From: Mesorhizobium sp. B4-1-4
Lineage (GTDB): Bacteria > Pseudomonadota > Alphaproteobacteria > Rhizobiales > Rhizobiaceae
Length of the DNA stretch: 64,000 bases
Direction of reading: 5' to 3'
NCBI RefSeq assembly: GCF_006439395.2
Contig: NZ_CP083950.1
Coordinates: forward strand, 868,001 to 932,000
Shown here piece after piece: positions 48,076 to 57,744 of the stretch. Positions within the stretch are counted from its first letter, which is position 1. Each line of letters begins with the position of its first letter. The position numbers and the translations under genes are program-made. Under the pieces are notes generated by a model, which searched no databases, was not told the origin of the DNA, and saw only the letters and a list, made by a program, of their open reading frames with translations.

Positions 48076-48191
48076 CGGCACAGAATCCCAGTGTTCAATC
48101 CTGACACCGCAGGAATCGTGCCAGACGCCCAGGTGCCTGTTCTCAGCAGCAATGGCTTGTCGCACGGCCATTCGGCGCCTAAGTTCAGGAA

Positions 48192-48674
48192 ATGAGCAGA
48201 GCTTTCACCCGCGAAGAAGACAGCGAAAATGCCATCGCCGGCGTCGGCGAGCGGCCGATCAGCCCGCACCGCAATCTGGTGACCGAGCGCGGTCTGGCGC
48301 AGATAGAGGACAATCTGGCCGAGTTGCGCGATGTTCTGGCGAAAGCTGAACGGAAAGCCGACCGCGAGCGCATCGCCGTGGTGTCGCGCGACCTCCGCTA
48401 CTGGACCGCGCGGCGGGAGAGCGCCGAGCTTTCCACACCGGAGCCCGGTAGCGACGTCGTCCGCTTCGGCATGGGTGTCACGCTGGAAGGCGACGACGGC
48501 AAGAAGGTGCATTGGAAGATTGTCGGCGAGGACGAAGCTGATCCGTCGAAGGGCAGCATTTCGCATGTTTCGCCGATGGCGGTCGCGCTGTTTGGCAAGA
48601 AGCTCGGCGATGTGGCTGCTGTAAACGGCAAGGAATGGGAGATCGTCAAGCTCTCGGACAAGGCCGAGAACTAG
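48192..48674 (+). CDS. GreA/GreB-family transcription elongation factor-like protein
   Basis: A 160-residue protein related to GreA/B: a coiled-coil N-terminal half (about residues 26-80, VTERGLAQIEDNLAELRDVLAKAERKADRERIAV), then the C-terminal globular domain with VVRFGMGVTLEGDDGKKVHW, KGSISHVSPMAVALFGKKLGDVAAVNGKEWEIVKL. It lacks the acidic D/E pair at the coiled-coil tip in its normal context, so it may not stimulate RNAP cleavage as GreA does. AGGA lies 3 bp before the ATG. It is divergent from the beta-helix gene and meets doc tail-to-tail with a 4-bp overlap. Confidence 0.78.
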   Translation: MSRAFTREEDSENAIAGVGERPISPHRNLVTERGLAQIEDNLAELRDVLAKAERKADRERIAVVSRDLRYWTARRESAELSTPEPGSDVVRFGMGVTLEGDDGKKVHWKIVGEDEADPSKGSISHVSPMAVALFGKKLGDVAAVNGKEWEIVKLSDKAEN

Positions 48675-49060
48675 CCTTCGAGCTTGACGACATGGTCGCG
48701 GAAGAACGCGGCGGCTCCGGCCTCATCGATTTCGCCTGCGGCAACGGCCATGACGAACTCGTAGAGCGTGCCCTCATCGGTTGTCAGGACATGGCCGTTC
48801 ACGATCAAAAATGCGCCGGCTGCTACGATGGCGGTACGTTTATTGCCGTCCACAAAGGCATGGTTCCTCGCAATACCGAAGACATAGGCGGCTGCAAGAT
48901 ACTCAACGGAAGGCTCTCCGTAGCTTGCCTTGTTTTCGGCGCGGGCAAGCGCCGATTCAAGAGCGTTTTCATCTCTTAAACCTTGTGCTCCGCCGTGTCT
49001 GCGCAATTGCTCGGCGTGCATCGCTTCGACCGCGCGGCGGGCCAGAAACTCCCAGCTCAT
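48671..49060 (-). CDS. doc: Doc-type (death-on-curing) Fic toxin
   Basis: A 129-residue Fic/Doc protein. The family motif is present as HAFVDGNKRT (HxFxxGNKR, about residues 66-75), in which Doc uses the His and phosphate-contacting residues to phosphorylate EF-Tu. Its start overlaps the antitoxin stop by 4 bp (ATGA), the classic coupled antitoxin-toxin order. The active-site motif is intact, and the length equals that of Doc (~126), so the toxin is predicted functional. Overlap with the GreA-like gene is 4 bp at the 3' ends. Confidence 0.92.
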   Translation of the reverse strand: MSWEFLARRAVEAMHAEQLRRHGGAQGLRDENALESALARAENKASYGEPSVEYLAAAYVFGIARNHAFVDGNKRTAIVAAGAFLIVNGHVLTTDEGTLYEFVMAVAAGEIDEAGAAAFFRDHVVKLEG

Positions 49061-49278
49061 TCCGCGAGCTTCTGGAGCGCGACCTTGTACTTGTCCATGA
49101 CCTTACGAGCAGCTTCCATCTGCCGCTCGAAACTGTCATCCACCGGCTCAAGGGCAATGCCCTTATCCGTTTCGACAATCTGGAGCTGATCACCTGTCTT
49201 CATGTTCAGGCGGTCGAGAAGCTCCTTCGGCAGGATTACACCTTCGGAATTACCGATCTTGCGGATGGTCGTGTTCAT
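49057..49278 (-). CDS. AbrB/MazE-type antitoxin
   Basis: A 73-residue protein with an N-terminal SpoVT/AbrB DNA-binding domain (MNTTIRKIGNSEGVILPKEL, LDRLNMKTGDQLQIV, about 1-45) and a basic-acidic tail (DDSFERQMEAARKVMDKYKVAL) that should form the helix blocking the Doc active site. In P1 Phd the antitoxin has a different fold, so this is the AbrB-Doc pairing. It precedes and overlaps doc. Two 20-bp direct repeats just upstream are probably its operator. Confidence 0.9.
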   Translation of the reverse strand: MNTTIRKIGNSEGVILPKELLDRLNMKTGDQLQIVETDKGIALEPVDDSFERQMEAARKVMDKYKVALQKLAE

Positions 49279-49291
49279 GGCGGAGTATTCC

Positions 49292-49345
49292 GTTGCAACG
49301 GTGATTATAACGTCTCGCGTTACTCGTTACAACGGAAATTATAAC
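49292..49345 (-). promoter_or_regulatory. Antitoxin operator/promoter with two 20-bp direct repeats
   Basis: Repeat 1 (49292-49311) GTTGCAACGGTGATTATAAC and repeat 2 (49326-49345) GTTACAACGGAAATTATAAC differ at three positions. CCGTTGCAACGG (49290-49301) is a perfect 12-bp palindrome overlapping the first. On the minus strand TATAAT (49309-49304) has TTGTAA 17 bp upstream (49332-49327), a plausible promoter, so bound antitoxin would block it. Centre-to-centre spacing is 34 bp. Confidence 0.65.
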
Positions 49346-49348
49346 TGG

Positions 49349-51472
49349 TCAGCCTTCCGCCAACAACCTGTCCATCAACCGATCCGCCGCCTCCGGAATA
49401 ACAGTTCCCGGCGGAAAGATTTCCGCTGCACCAGCTTGCAGCACCGCATCGTAGTCCTGTGGCGGGATGACGCCCCCGGCCACGATCAGCATGTCGCCGT
49501 GGCCGAGCTTTTTCAGCGCGTCGCGCAATTCGGGGATCAGCGTCAGGTGCCCTGCCGCCAGCGACGAGGCGCCGATGATATGGACTTCATGCTCGACCGC
49601 CAGTTTGGCGATCTCCTCCGGCGTCTGGAACATCGCGCCGACGGTGACGTCGAAGCCGAGGTCGGCGAAGGCGGTGGCGATCACCTTCTGGCCGCGATCG
49701 TGGCCGTCCTGTCCCATCTTGGCAACGAGAATGCGCGGCTTGCCGCCGGTCCTTTTCTCGAAAGCGCCAAGCTTGTCCTGCAGCCCATCGACCACTGGAT
49801 TGTCGCCAAGCGCCTTGCGATAGACACCGGAAATGGTCTGTACGGTGGCGACGTGCCGGCTAAAGGCTCTTTCCAGCGCGTACGAGATTTCGCCGACCGT
49901 GGCATTGGCGCGCGCGGCGCGGATGGCGAATTCCAGGAGGTTCTCGTTGCCTTGCGCGGCACGGGTCAGCGCATCGAGCGCGCTTTCCACGGCGGCGACA
50001 TCGCGTGTGCCCTTCAGATGCTGCAGCTTCGACAATTGCCGGGCTCTCACCTCGGCATTGTCGATCTTCAGTACATCGACCTCGATGTCGGTCTCCGGGC
50101 GATGCGCGTTGACCCCGACCAGCATCTGCTCGCCGGAATCGATGCGCGCCTGCGTGCGCGCGGCCGCTTCCTCGATGCGCAGCTTGGGAATACCTTGTTC
50201 GGTCGCGGCGGCCATGCCGCCAAGCGCCTCGACCTCCTCGATATGGGTCATCGCGCGCGCCGCCAGGTCATGAGTGAGCCGTTCGAGATAGGCCGATCCG
50301 CCCCACGGATCGATGATGCGCGTGGTGCCGGATTCCTTCTGCAGGATGAGCTGCGTGTTGCGGGCGATGCGGGCCGAATGGTCGGTCGGCAGCGCCATCG
50401 CCTCGTCGAAGGAGTTGGTGTGCAGCGACTGCGTGTGACCCTGCGTTGCCGCCATCGCCTCGATCATGGTGCGGATGATGTTGTTGTAGGGATCCTGCGC
50501 CGTCAGTGACCAGCCGGATGTCTGGCAATGGGTGCGCAGCGACAGCGAGCGCTCGTCCTTCGGCGCGAAATTCTTCTCCATCAAGGTCGCCCACAGCAGG
50601 CGCGCGGCCCTGAGCTTGGCCACTTCCATGAAGAAATTCATGCCGATCGCCCAGAAGAAGGACAGGCGTGGCGCGAAGCGATCGATATCGAGGCCTGCCG
50701 CCACGCCGGCGCGGGCATATTCGATACCATCGGCGATCGTATAGGCAAGCTCCAGGTCGGCGGTCGCGCCGGCCTCTTGCATGTGGTAGCCGGAGATCGA
50801 TATCGAATTGAACTTCGGCATGTTCTTTGACGTGTAGGAGAAGATGTCCGAAACGATCCGCATCGACGGTTTCGGCGGATAGATGTAGGTGTTGCGGACC
50901 ATGAACTCCTTCAGAATGTCGTTCTGAATGGTCCCGGCCAGATCCTTCTGTGCAACGCCCTGTTCTTCCGCCGCGACGATATAAAGCGCCATGATCGGCA
51001 GTACCGCGCCGTTCATCGTCATCGACACGGTCATGTCGCCGAGCGGAATGCCGTCGAACAATTGCCGCATGTCGAGGATGGAATCGATGGCGACGCCCGC
51101 CATGCCGACGTCGCTTGCGACGCGCGGATGGTCGCTGTCATAGCCCCGATGCGTGGCGAGATCGAAGGCAACCGACAGGCCCTTCTGGCCGGCGGCAAGA
51201 TTGCGCCGGTAAAAGGCGTTGGACTCCTCCGCCGTCGAAAAGCCGGCATATTGCCGGATGGTCCAGGGGTGCTGGACATACATGGTCGGGTAAGGCCCGC
51301 GCACGAAGGGCGGCAGGCCCGGATAGGTATCGAGATGCGGCAGGCCCTTGAGGTCGCCCTGGCTGTACAGATGTTTGACGACAAGACCTTCGGGCGTCAT
51401 CCGCTGGCCCTTGACCTCTTCCGATGCGCGGCGCGGCGGCGCCCAGCCGATCTGACTGAAATCCGGAATCAA
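49349..51472 (-). CDS. scpA: Methylmalonyl-CoA mutase, large (catalytic, B12-binding) subunit
   Basis: A 707-residue enzyme isomerising methylmalonyl-CoA to succinyl-CoA with adenosylcobalamin. The substrate barrel spans about residues 30-550 ([27 protein letters not shown]), and the cobalamin domain has GQDGHDRGQ (DxHxxG) and [14 protein letters not shown], about residues 590-700. I use TTG at 51472, which overlaps the small-subunit stop (TTGA) and gives the usual family length; the ATG at 51523 would overlap more and add 17 residues. It follows the small subunit gene. Roles: propionyl-CoA, odd-chain fatty acid and branched amino-acid breakdown, and polyhydroxybutyrate-related metabolism. 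Confidence 0.93.
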   Translation of the reverse strand: MIPDFSQIGWAPPRRASEEVKGQRMTPEGLVVKHLYSQGDLKGLPHLDTYPGLPPFVRGPYPTMYVQHPWTIRQYAGFSTAEESNAFYRRNLAAGQKGLSVAFDLATHRGYDSDHPRVASDVGMAGVAIDSILDMRQLFDGIPLGDMTVSMTMNGAVLPIMALYIVAAEEQGVAQKDLAGTIQNDILKEFMVRNTYIYPPKPSMRIVSDIFSYTSKNMPKFNSISISGYHMQEAGATADLELAYTIADGIEYARAGVAAGLDIDRFAPRLSFFWAIGMNFFMEVAKLRAARLLWATLMEKNFAPKDERSLSLRTHCQTSGWSLTAQDPYNNIIRTMIEAMAATQGHTQSLHTNSFDEAMALPTDHSARIARNTQLILQKESGTTRIIDPWGGSAYLERLTHDLAARAMTHIEEVEALGGMAAATEQGIPKLRIEEAAARTQARIDSGEQMLVGVNAHRPETDIEVDVLKIDNAEVRARQLSKLQHLKGTRDVAAVESALDALTRAAQGNENLLEFAIRAARANATVGEISYALERAFSRHVATVQTISGVYRKALGDNPVVDGLQDKLGAFEKRTGGKPRILVAKMGQDGHDRGQKVIATAFADLGFDVTVGAMFQTPEEIAKLAVEHEVHIIGASSLAAGHLTLIPELRDALKKLGHGDMLIVAGGVIPPQDYDAVLQAGAAEIFPPGTVIPEAADRLMDRLLAEG

Positions 51473-52911
51473 GATGCGGCCCCGATGGATTGGTCGATGC
51501 GGACCGGAAACAGCGGTTCGCAAAGCACGACGCCTTCAGTGAAGGCAGGGCGCCGTTCGGCGTCGAGCGTCTCGACTGGACGCTCGCTTTTCAGCGGATA
51601 GAGCGTGGTGCCGATGATCGCCCGCCCGCCCGCCTTGAAGGCGGCTTCGCGCCGAGCGGCCGCCGTGCGGACGCGTTGCTGGATGTGTCCTTGCTGAAGA
51701 CTGGACAGCACCCCCCCCTCGGCCTCGATCGCCTGCAATTCCACCCATGCCGCAGCGCAAAGATCTGATGTCAGCGCTTCCACCGCCCCGGAACCATAGG
51801 CAGGATCGGCGACATGATCGACATGGCTTTCATTGGCCATGATCAGCTGCGCGTTGCGTGCGACGCGGCGGGCAAAAGGCGCCGGCAGGCCGTGCGCGAT
51901 CGTATGCGGCAGGATGGAAATCGAATCGGCTCCCCCCGCCGCCGCCGCGAAGCAGCCGATCGTCGTGCGCAGGATGTTGGTCTCCGGGTCCAACGCCGTC
52001 ATCATACGGAATGATGTCTCGGCATGGATATTGGCGGTGGAATTGGGAATCGAGCAGGCTTCCTGCACCCGTGCCCAAAGCCTGCGCAAGGCCCGCACCT
52101 TGGCCATCGACAGGAACTGGTCCTGGTCGACACTCAGCGCGAAACCGATATGAGGTGCCGCATAGATGAGCGGCTGCCGGGCTTTTTCGAACATTCTCAG
52201 ATAAGAGACCGCCGAAGCCAGCATGATGCCGAGTTCCTGCGCTTCCGTGGCACCGGCATTGTGGAAGACGCGCCCGTCCGCTTCCAGAAGCACACCGGGA
52301 ACGTCCATCGAGAAGAAATGCGCCAGCGATTGCGGCATCGATTCCTGCAATGCCTCGATCGACATGCGCAACCTGCCGGTCCCGGCAAGGATCGCCGCCG
52401 GATCGATGCCGAAAGAGAGGTTGAGTTTTGCCGGATCGGAGCGGCGCTTGCTCAGGAACGCCACCAGCCAGTCGGCCATGGGGCGGCTCCACGGATGGGT
52501 GTCGATGCGGATCTGGACCCGGTTGAGGGGCACGCCCTCCAGCACCGTTTCAAGCGCCTGCGCAGTCCTCGGCAGGCCGTAGCCGAACGCGTTCGGGGCG
52601 CCTTCGAAGACGAGCGACAATCCGGTCGCGCCCTGCGCGACATCGTCCAGGACCTGGGCCTTGGCCCGATCGACATCCGGGTCGTCGACGCGCTGGCTGA
52701 CGATCCAGGGCGCTCGGGGATTCGCGCGCACGATCGGTTCAGCTCCGGTCGCACGCTCGTGGAGCGGCTCGATGCGGATGTTGTCGTCAGTGTGCGAAAC
52801 CAGCTTTTCCTCGAAGGACGCCCCGGCCAACGCCTTTTCTGCCAAAGCCAGCCATCGCTGGCGTTCGGCATCCGCCGCTTCAACATCCCTGGTCAAGGCT
52901 CCAGCGCCCAT
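51469..52911 (-). CDS. Methylmalonyl-CoA mutase, small subunit
   Basis: A 480-residue protein homologous to the barrel domain of the large subunit but lacking the C-terminal cobalamin domain and DxHxxG. It shares [27 protein letters not shown] (large: [27 protein letters not shown]) and the N-terminal DTHPW/GIDPAA regions. It is expected to form an alpha-beta heterodimer with the large subunit, with a structural role. It is upstream of and overlaps the large-subunit gene. A B12-dependent mutase chaperone (meaB) was not seen nearby. Confidence 0.88.
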   Translation of the reverse strand: MGAGALTRDVEAADAERQRWLALAEKALAGASFEEKLVSHTDDNIRIEPLHERATGAEPIVRANPRAPWIVSQRVDDPDVDRAKAQVLDDVAQGATGLSLVFEGAPNAFGYGLPRTAQALETVLEGVPLNRVQIRIDTHPWSRPMADWLVAFLSKRRSDPAKLNLSFGIDPAAILAGTGRLRMSIEALQESMPQSLAHFFSMDVPGVLLEADGRVFHNAGATEAQELGIMLASAVSYLRMFEKARQPLIYAAPHIGFALSVDQDQFLSMAKVRALRRLWARVQEACSIPNSTANIHAETSFRMMTALDPETNILRTTIGCFAAAAGGADSISILPHTIAHGLPAPFARRVARNAQLIMANESHVDHVADPAYGSGAVEALTSDLCAAAWVELQAIEAEGGVLSSLQQGHIQQRVRTAAARREAAFKAGGRAIIGTTLYPLKSERPVETLDAERRPAFTEGVVLCEPLFPVRIDQSIGAAS

Positions 52912-53181
52912 CCATCTTCCTCTTTATGTGGCCGCACCAGCCGGAGCAATTCAGTCTACGGTCACCGGTCGGTTATCGCAATGCACGACCAAGGTCTGAA
53001 TTCGATCCATCGGATATAGGTCGGCTTGTGTGGACGAACCATGAACGATTGCCAAACACCAGCAAAATCCGCAAGCACGAAAAAACCGATCGCGACGATT
53101 GGCATTGTCGCTCCGCAACGGCCTCACTATACCTTCGGGCAAAGGCGGGCTTTAGACACATCAGTTTGCGGAGACCGGTAT

Positions 53182-54723
53182 ATGGCTGACGACACCAGTA
53201 TTTTCATCGGCGCCAGCCGCAAGCCCGACGACAGCTATCAGCGTGCCGAAAATCTGCTGCTGCAATACGGGAATCGTCACGGCCTGGTGACCGGCGCCAC
53301 CGGCACAGGCAAGACCGTCACTTTGCAGATCCTGGCCGAAGGATTTTCGAATGCCGGCGTGCCGGTGTTCTGCGCCGACATCAAGGGCGACCTGTCCGGC
53401 ATCGCCATGATGGGCACGGCACAGGATTTCCTGGTCAAGCGCGCCGCGCAGGTCAACCTCGACCCCTACGATTTCCAGGAGTTCCCCGTCATCTTCTGGG
53501 ACCTGTTCGGTGAGCAGGGTCACCCCATCCGCGCGACCATTTCGGAAATGGGACCGCTGCTCCTGTCACGGCTGATGAACCTGAGCGATGCGCAGGAAGG
53601 CATTATGAACATTGCCTTCCGCATTGCCGATGAAGACGGCCTGCTGCTGCTCGACCTCAAGGACCTGCAGGCGCTCCTCGCCAACATCGCGGAGCGCGCC
53701 GACGAGATCAGCGCCCGCTACGGCAATGTCACCAAGCCGTCGGTGGGGGCCATTCAGCGCACGCTGCTGGTGCTGAAGCAGCAGGGTGCTGCGAACTTCT
53801 TCGGCGAGCCGGCGTTGCGGATTTCCGACATCATGCGCACCACGCGTGACGGCCGCGGCGCCATTAGCGTGCTGGCCGCCGACAAGCTGATGATGAACCC
53901 GCGCCTCTACGCGACCTTCCTGCTCTGGCTGATGTCGGAGCTGTTCGAGGAACTGCCGGAAGTCGGCGACCCCGACAAGCCGAAGCTGGTTTTCTTCTTC
54001 GACGAGGCGCATCTGCTGTTCGACGAGGCGCCAAAGGTGCTGATCGACCGCGTGGAACAGGTGGTGCGTTTGATCCGTTCGAAGGGCGTCGGCGTCTATT
54101 TCGTCACGCAGAACCCCCTGGATATCCCCGAGAAGGTGCTGGCCCAGCTCGGCAACCGTGTCCAGCACGCACTGCGCGCCTATACACCGCGTGAGCAGCA
54201 GGCGGTGAGGACGGCGGCCGAAACGTTCCGTCCCAATCCCGATTTCGACTGCGCCACCGCCATCACCCAGCTCGCCACCGGCGAGGCGCTGGTTTCAGCG
54301 CTGGAAGCCAAGGGCGTTCCGTCGATGGTCCAGCGCACGCTGATCCGCCCGCCATCGTCGCGGCTTGGGCCGATAACGCCCGCCGAGCGGCAGAAGCTGA
54401 TCCAGGAAAGCCCGGTCGCCGGCCAGTACGACCAGACCATTGACCGCGAATCGGCCTTCGAGATGCTGCAGAAAAAGGCCAAGGACGCTGCGGACGCCGA
54501 GGCGCGGCAGGCCGACAGCGGCGGCTCGCGCTGGACCATTCCAGGCTTCGGCGATGATGATTCCGCGCCGCGGTCCGGCGGCAGGCGCGTGCCGGCGCCG
54601 CGTCCCTCCAACCGTCAGACGGTGGCGGAGGCCGCGATCAAGTCGGTGGTGCGCTCGGTCGGCTCGTCGGTTGGACGCGCCATCGTGCGTGGGATTCTGG
54701 GCAGTCTTTCAAGAGGCCGCTGA
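53182..54723 (+). CDS. HerA-like (DUF853) ATPase
   Basis: A 513-residue RecA-fold ATPase of the HerA/FtsK-like DUF853 family. Walker A is [13 protein letters not shown] (about residue 35), Walker [19 protein letters not shown] near 260; the conserved Arg finger/sensor region is [34 protein letters not shown]. The C-terminal tail (about 430-513) is Pro/Ser/Arg rich and unordered, ending [20 protein letters not shown]. Family members are thought to act in DNA processing or defence, but this stand-alone type is a widespread bacterial protein of unclear function. ATG at 53182 ([14 protein letters not shown]) is the normal family start; upstream in-frame codons are unlikely. Confidence 0.88.
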   Translation: MADDTSIFIGASRKPDDSYQRAENLLLQYGNRHGLVTGATGTGKTVTLQILAEGFSNAGVPVFCADIKGDLSGIAMMGTAQDFLVKRAAQVNLDPYDFQEFPVIFWDLFGEQGHPIRATISEMGPLLLSRLMNLSDAQEGIMNIAFRIADEDGLLLLDLKDLQALLANIAERADEISARYGNVTKPSVGAIQRTLLVLKQQGAANFFGEPALRISDIMRTTRDGRGAISVLAADKLMMNPRLYATFLLWLMSELFEELPEVGDPDKPKLVFFFDEAHLLFDEAPKVLIDRVEQVVRLIRSKGVGVYFVTQNPLDIPEKVLAQLGNRVQHALRAYTPREQQAVRTAAETFRPNPDFDCATAITQLATGEALVSALEAKGVPSMVQRTLIRPPSSRLGPITPAERQKLIQESPVAGQYDQTIDRESAFEMLQKKAKDAADAEARQADSGGSRWTIPGFGDDDSAPRSGGRRVPAPRPSNRQTVAEAAIKSVVRSVGSSVGRAIVRGILGSLSRGR

Positions 54724-54764
54724 GCCCCGCACCAGTCAGCAAAGCTGGCGTAGATGCGACCGGA

Positions 54765-55589
54765 TTAGAAAATCGCGTCGGTTACCGCTTTCACAGGTCC
54801 AAGCAATACCGATCCGTCCGGCACGCCGGCGTCGATCGGGATGGCCTTGCGGTTAGCAGTCGCCACCATCGGCTGGCGGGCGTCGCTGGTCACGATGACC
54901 GGGGTCTTCTGGGGCACGCGGTCGTAGAGGTCGATGATGTCCTGGTTCATCAGGCGCACGCAGCCCGACGACACCGATTTGCCGATCGAGCGCCATTCCG
55001 GCGAGCCGTGCAGGCGATAAAGCGTGTCGACATTGCCCTGGAAGAGATAGAGCGCACGCGCACCGAGCGGGTTCTTCAGACCGCTGGGCATGCCGCCATT
55101 GTCGGCGCTGTACTGCTTCAATTCCGGCTGCCGGGCGATCATTTCATCCGGCGGCGTCCACTTCGGCCATTTCTGCTTCCACTGGACGACGGCATCTCCC
55201 GACCATTCGAAGCCGGCGCGGCCAAGGCCGACGCCATAGCGGATGGCTTGCCCGCCCGGACGAACCAGATAGAGGAAATGGCCCGTCGTATCGACGACGA
55301 TAGTCCCCGGCTTCTGCCCGGTTGGGTCGGGCACGATTTGGCGCAGGAACTGCGGATCGATCCTGTCGACGGGGATGGCCGGAAGATTGAAGCCGCCATC
55401 GCTGACGGCCGCGTACATCGACGCATAGTCGGCCAGAGGCGGCTCGACATAGGCTGGCGGGGGAGGCTGAACCGGCCCAGGTCCGGTGGTGGCGCATGCG
55501 GAAACCGCGATCGAGGCTGCGCCCAGTGCTGCGGCGTTGAGGAAGCCGCGACGGCTCAGGCGATAGGATTCGATTTCGGTTATGGACAT
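54765..55589 (-). CDS. L,D-transpeptidase (YkuD) with Tat/lipoprotein-type signal
   Basis: A 274-residue exported peptidoglycan enzyme. The signal SRRGFLNAAALGAASIAVSAC combines a twin-arginine motif and a lipobox-like Cys (about residue 32). The YkuD domain follows at about residues 90-230. Catalytic HGSPEWRSIGKSVSSGCVRLMNQD contains the His and Cys of the HxxxxxxxxxSxGCxR motif. It makes 3-3 cross-links or attaches lipoproteins to meso-diaminopimelate. AAGAAGG lies 6 bp before the ATG. It is convergent with the HerA-like gene. Confidence 0.9.
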   Translation of the reverse strand: MSITEIESYRLSRRGFLNAAALGAASIAVSACATTGPGPVQPPPPAYVEPPLADYASMYAAVSDGGFNLPAIPVDRIDPQFLRQIVPDPTGQKPGTIVVDTTGHFLYLVRPGGQAIRYGVGLGRAGFEWSGDAVVQWKQKWPKWTPPDEMIARQPELKQYSADNGGMPSGLKNPLGARALYLFQGNVDTLYRLHGSPEWRSIGKSVSSGCVRLMNQDIIDLYDRVPQKTPVIVTSDARQPMVATANRKAIPIDAGVPDGSVLLGPVKAVTDAIF

Positions 55590-55763
55590 GGCTGCCTTCT
55601 TTAGGACTCAAATTGCAACAAAGCGTGAATACGCTTGCCGCTACGCGGGTGCCTGACAACACCTGAGGCGATAGGCGGTTCCAATTCTGGCCCGAACGTG
55701 GACAAACAAAGGCGAAGCTGTGACCGCGACGCCACTGTGGCCCAAGGGTCACAGATGGTGATC

Positions 55764-56423
55764 CTAGGCGGTGACCAGCGCTTCAAGAGACGGCAGGATC
55801 AGGGCTGGCGGAAAGTCTTGGTACTCCTCGGGCTGGTTGGAACGGTTGATCCACACCGTGCGGAAGCCGAATTTGGTGGCGCCGGCAATATCCCAGCGAT
55901 TGGAGGACTGGAAGGAAACCGCGCCGGGATAGAGCCGCCAGCCGGTGGCGATCATGTCATAGACCGCGGGGTCGGTCTTGAAGCGCCGCACCGCATCGAC
56001 GGAATAGATCTCGTCCAGAACCTGGTCGAGCGCGGCGGACTTGACCGCCGCTTCCAGCATTTCGGGCGAGCCGTTGGAGAGGATCGCCAGCCTAGCACCC
56101 GAAGCCTTGAGCGCTTTCAGCACGGCCGGCACTTCCGGGTAGCAGTCCAGCCGCCAATAGGCTTCCAGCAGCCTGGCCTTGAGGCTTGGATCGGCCGAAG
56201 GGACCTTGCGCAAGGCGAAGTCGAGCGACTGTTCGGTCAACTGCCAGAAATCGGCATAGGCGCCCATCAGCGTGCGCACCCAGGAATATTCGAGCTGCTT
56301 GGCGCGCCAGATTTCGGACAGGAGTTGACCGTCCGGACCGATTTGATCGGCATGGCGGCGCACGGCGGCATGCACGTCGAACAGCGTGCCATAGGCGTCG
56401 AAAACATAGGCGGCATATTGCAT
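55764..56423 (-). CDS. Haloacid dehalogenase, type II (HAD family)
   Basis: A 219-residue (S)-2-haloacid dehalogenase-like protein. Motif I is FDAYGTLFD with nucleophile Asp (residue 9-10). LSNGSPEML is motif II, and the Lys of motif III is in RFKTDPAVYDM. FQSSNRWDIAGATKFGF is the motif IV region with the Ser-x-x-x-Asp pattern of type II dehalogenases. It would hydrolyse 2-haloalkanoates to hydroxy acids. ATG at 56423 is the family start; the frame continues upstream without meaning. Its tail lies 174 bp from the L,D-transpeptidase start. Confidence 0.88.
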   Translation of the reverse strand: MQYAAYVFDAYGTLFDVHAAVRRHADQIGPDGQLLSEIWRAKQLEYSWVRTLMGAYADFWQLTEQSLDFALRKVPSADPSLKARLLEAYWRLDCYPEVPAVLKALKASGARLAILSNGSPEMLEAAVKSAALDQVLDEIYSVDAVRRFKTDPAVYDMIATGWRLYPGAVSFQSSNRWDIAGATKFGFRTVWINRSNQPEEYQDFPPALILPSLEALVTA

Positions 56424-56578
56424 GTCAACAGTTTTGAGACGCGGCGCGGCAAGGCGCAAGCCTTGATTGCATCGCGCCGTCGCTGGCCTCAACAAAACTC
56501 CTTGATGCTGGTTGACGACGCCGGCCAAAGCATCTTCCAATGGCTGTCACACGAGATTGATCGGAACGGGACAACGCG

Positions 56579-57457
56579 ATGACACTGGCGGCAGCAGCGC
56601 AATCCGCGACATGGACTTTCGTTGATGGCGACTGGCACGAAGGCAATGTCGCCATTCTTGGACCGCGCAGCCATGCCATGTGGCTGGGCACCAGCGTGTT
56701 CGACGGCGCTCGCTGGTTCGAAGGTGTGGCGCCCGACCTCGACCTCCACGCCAGGAGGGTGAACGCTTCGGCGATCGCTCTCGGCCTCAAGCCGAACATG
56801 ACGCCCGAACAGATCGTCGGGCTGACCTGGGACGGATTGAAGAAGTTCGATGGCAAGACGGCGGTTTATATCAGGCCGATGTATTGGGCCGAGCATGGCG
56901 GCTACATGGGCGTGCCGGCCGATCCCGCATCGACCCGCTTCTGCCTTTGCCTCTACGAATCGCCGATGATCGCGCCGACCGGCTTTTCCGTGACGGTGTC
57001 GCCGTTCCGGCGTCCGACCATCGAAACGATGCCGACCAACGCCAAGGCTGGTTGCCTCTATCCCAACAATGGCCGTGCCATCCTCGAAGCCAAGATGCGC
57101 GGCTTCGACAATGCGCTGGTGCTGGACATGCTGGGCAACGTCGCCGAGACCGGCAGCTCCAACATCTTCCTGGTCAAGGATGGCCACGTGCTGACGCCGG
57201 CGCCGAACGGCACCTTCCTGTCCGGCATCACCCGCTCGCGGACGATGACGTTGCTCGGCGACTATGGCTTCAGGACCACCGAAAAGACGCTGGCGGTGCG
57301 CGATTTCCTCGAAGCCGACGAGATCTTTTCGACCGGCAACCATTCCAAGGTGGTGCCGGTAACGCGCATCGAGGATCGCAACCTGCAACCCGGGCCGGTA
57401 GCCAAGAAAGCGCGCGAACTCTATTGGGATTGGGCGCATTCAACGCCGGCCAGCTGA
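56579..57457 (+). CDS. ilvE: Branched-chain amino acid aminotransferase
   Basis: A 292-residue fold-type IV PLP aminotransferase. The Lys that binds PLP is in MPTNAKAGCLYPNNGRAI (about residue 155), with the later LDMLGNVAETGSSNIFLVKDG (cofactor phosphate) and SGITRSRTMTLLGDYGF. It transfers amino groups between branched amino acids and 2-oxoglutarate. The length is slightly under E. coli IlvE (309), as in other alphaproteobacterial branched-chain aminotransferases. The gene is divergent from the dehalogenase, 155 bp apart. A close relative, D-amino acid aminotransferase, is an alternative, but the pattern fits branched-chain better. Confidence 0.85.
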   Translation: MTLAAAAQSATWTFVDGDWHEGNVAILGPRSHAMWLGTSVFDGARWFEGVAPDLDLHARRVNASAIALGLKPNMTPEQIVGLTWDGLKKFDGKTAVYIRPMYWAEHGGYMGVPADPASTRFCLCLYESPMIAPTGFSVTVSPFRRPTIETMPTNAKAGCLYPNNGRAILEAKMRGFDNALVLDMLGNVAETGSSNIFLVKDGHVLTPAPNGTFLSGITRSRTMTLLGDYGFRTTEKTLAVRDFLEADEIFSTGNHSKVVPVTRIEDRNLQPGPVAKKARELYWDWAHSTPAS

Positions 57458-57538
57458 TCCCGTCCGGCGTTTTGTCGCAACGCGGTTTCGTCTCTGGAAA
57501 CCGTGTGACAGTTCGCCGGAACCCGCCTAGAGCCGGAT

Positions 57539-57566
57539 GATTTCAGGGTCGAGTCGACCTGAAATC
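57539..57566. repeat. Palindrome upstream of sodB element B
   Basis: GATTTCAGG and CCTGAAATC form perfect 9-bp arms around GTCGAGTCGA, 81 bp after the aminotransferase stop. It may act as a transcription terminator for that gene, though no T-run follows. It lies next to the larger palindrome at 57592. Confidence 0.5.
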
Positions 57567-57591
57567 TGAATCCGTCTCTAAATCAAAAAGT

Positions 57592-57644
57592 TAGAGCATG
57601 ATGTCGTCCGAAAACCGCTTCACACTTTTCGGCATCATGCTCTA
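57592..57644. repeat. Small palindromic intergenic element, copy B
   Basis: Perfect 12-bp arms TAGAGCATGATG and CATCATGCTCTA enclose CCGAAAACCGCTTCACACTTTTCGG-like sequence, which itself pairs partly. It lies ~100 bp before sodB. The core is shared with copies A and C. Confidence 0.75.
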
Positions 57645-57744
57645 GAAAGAGCGTCCGGCGCTTCATTTCGGAGTTGTCCGAGCCCGATCCAGACCTATCT
57701 TGATCCGGTATCCATACCGGATTTTCATCGAGGGAGTACCGTCC

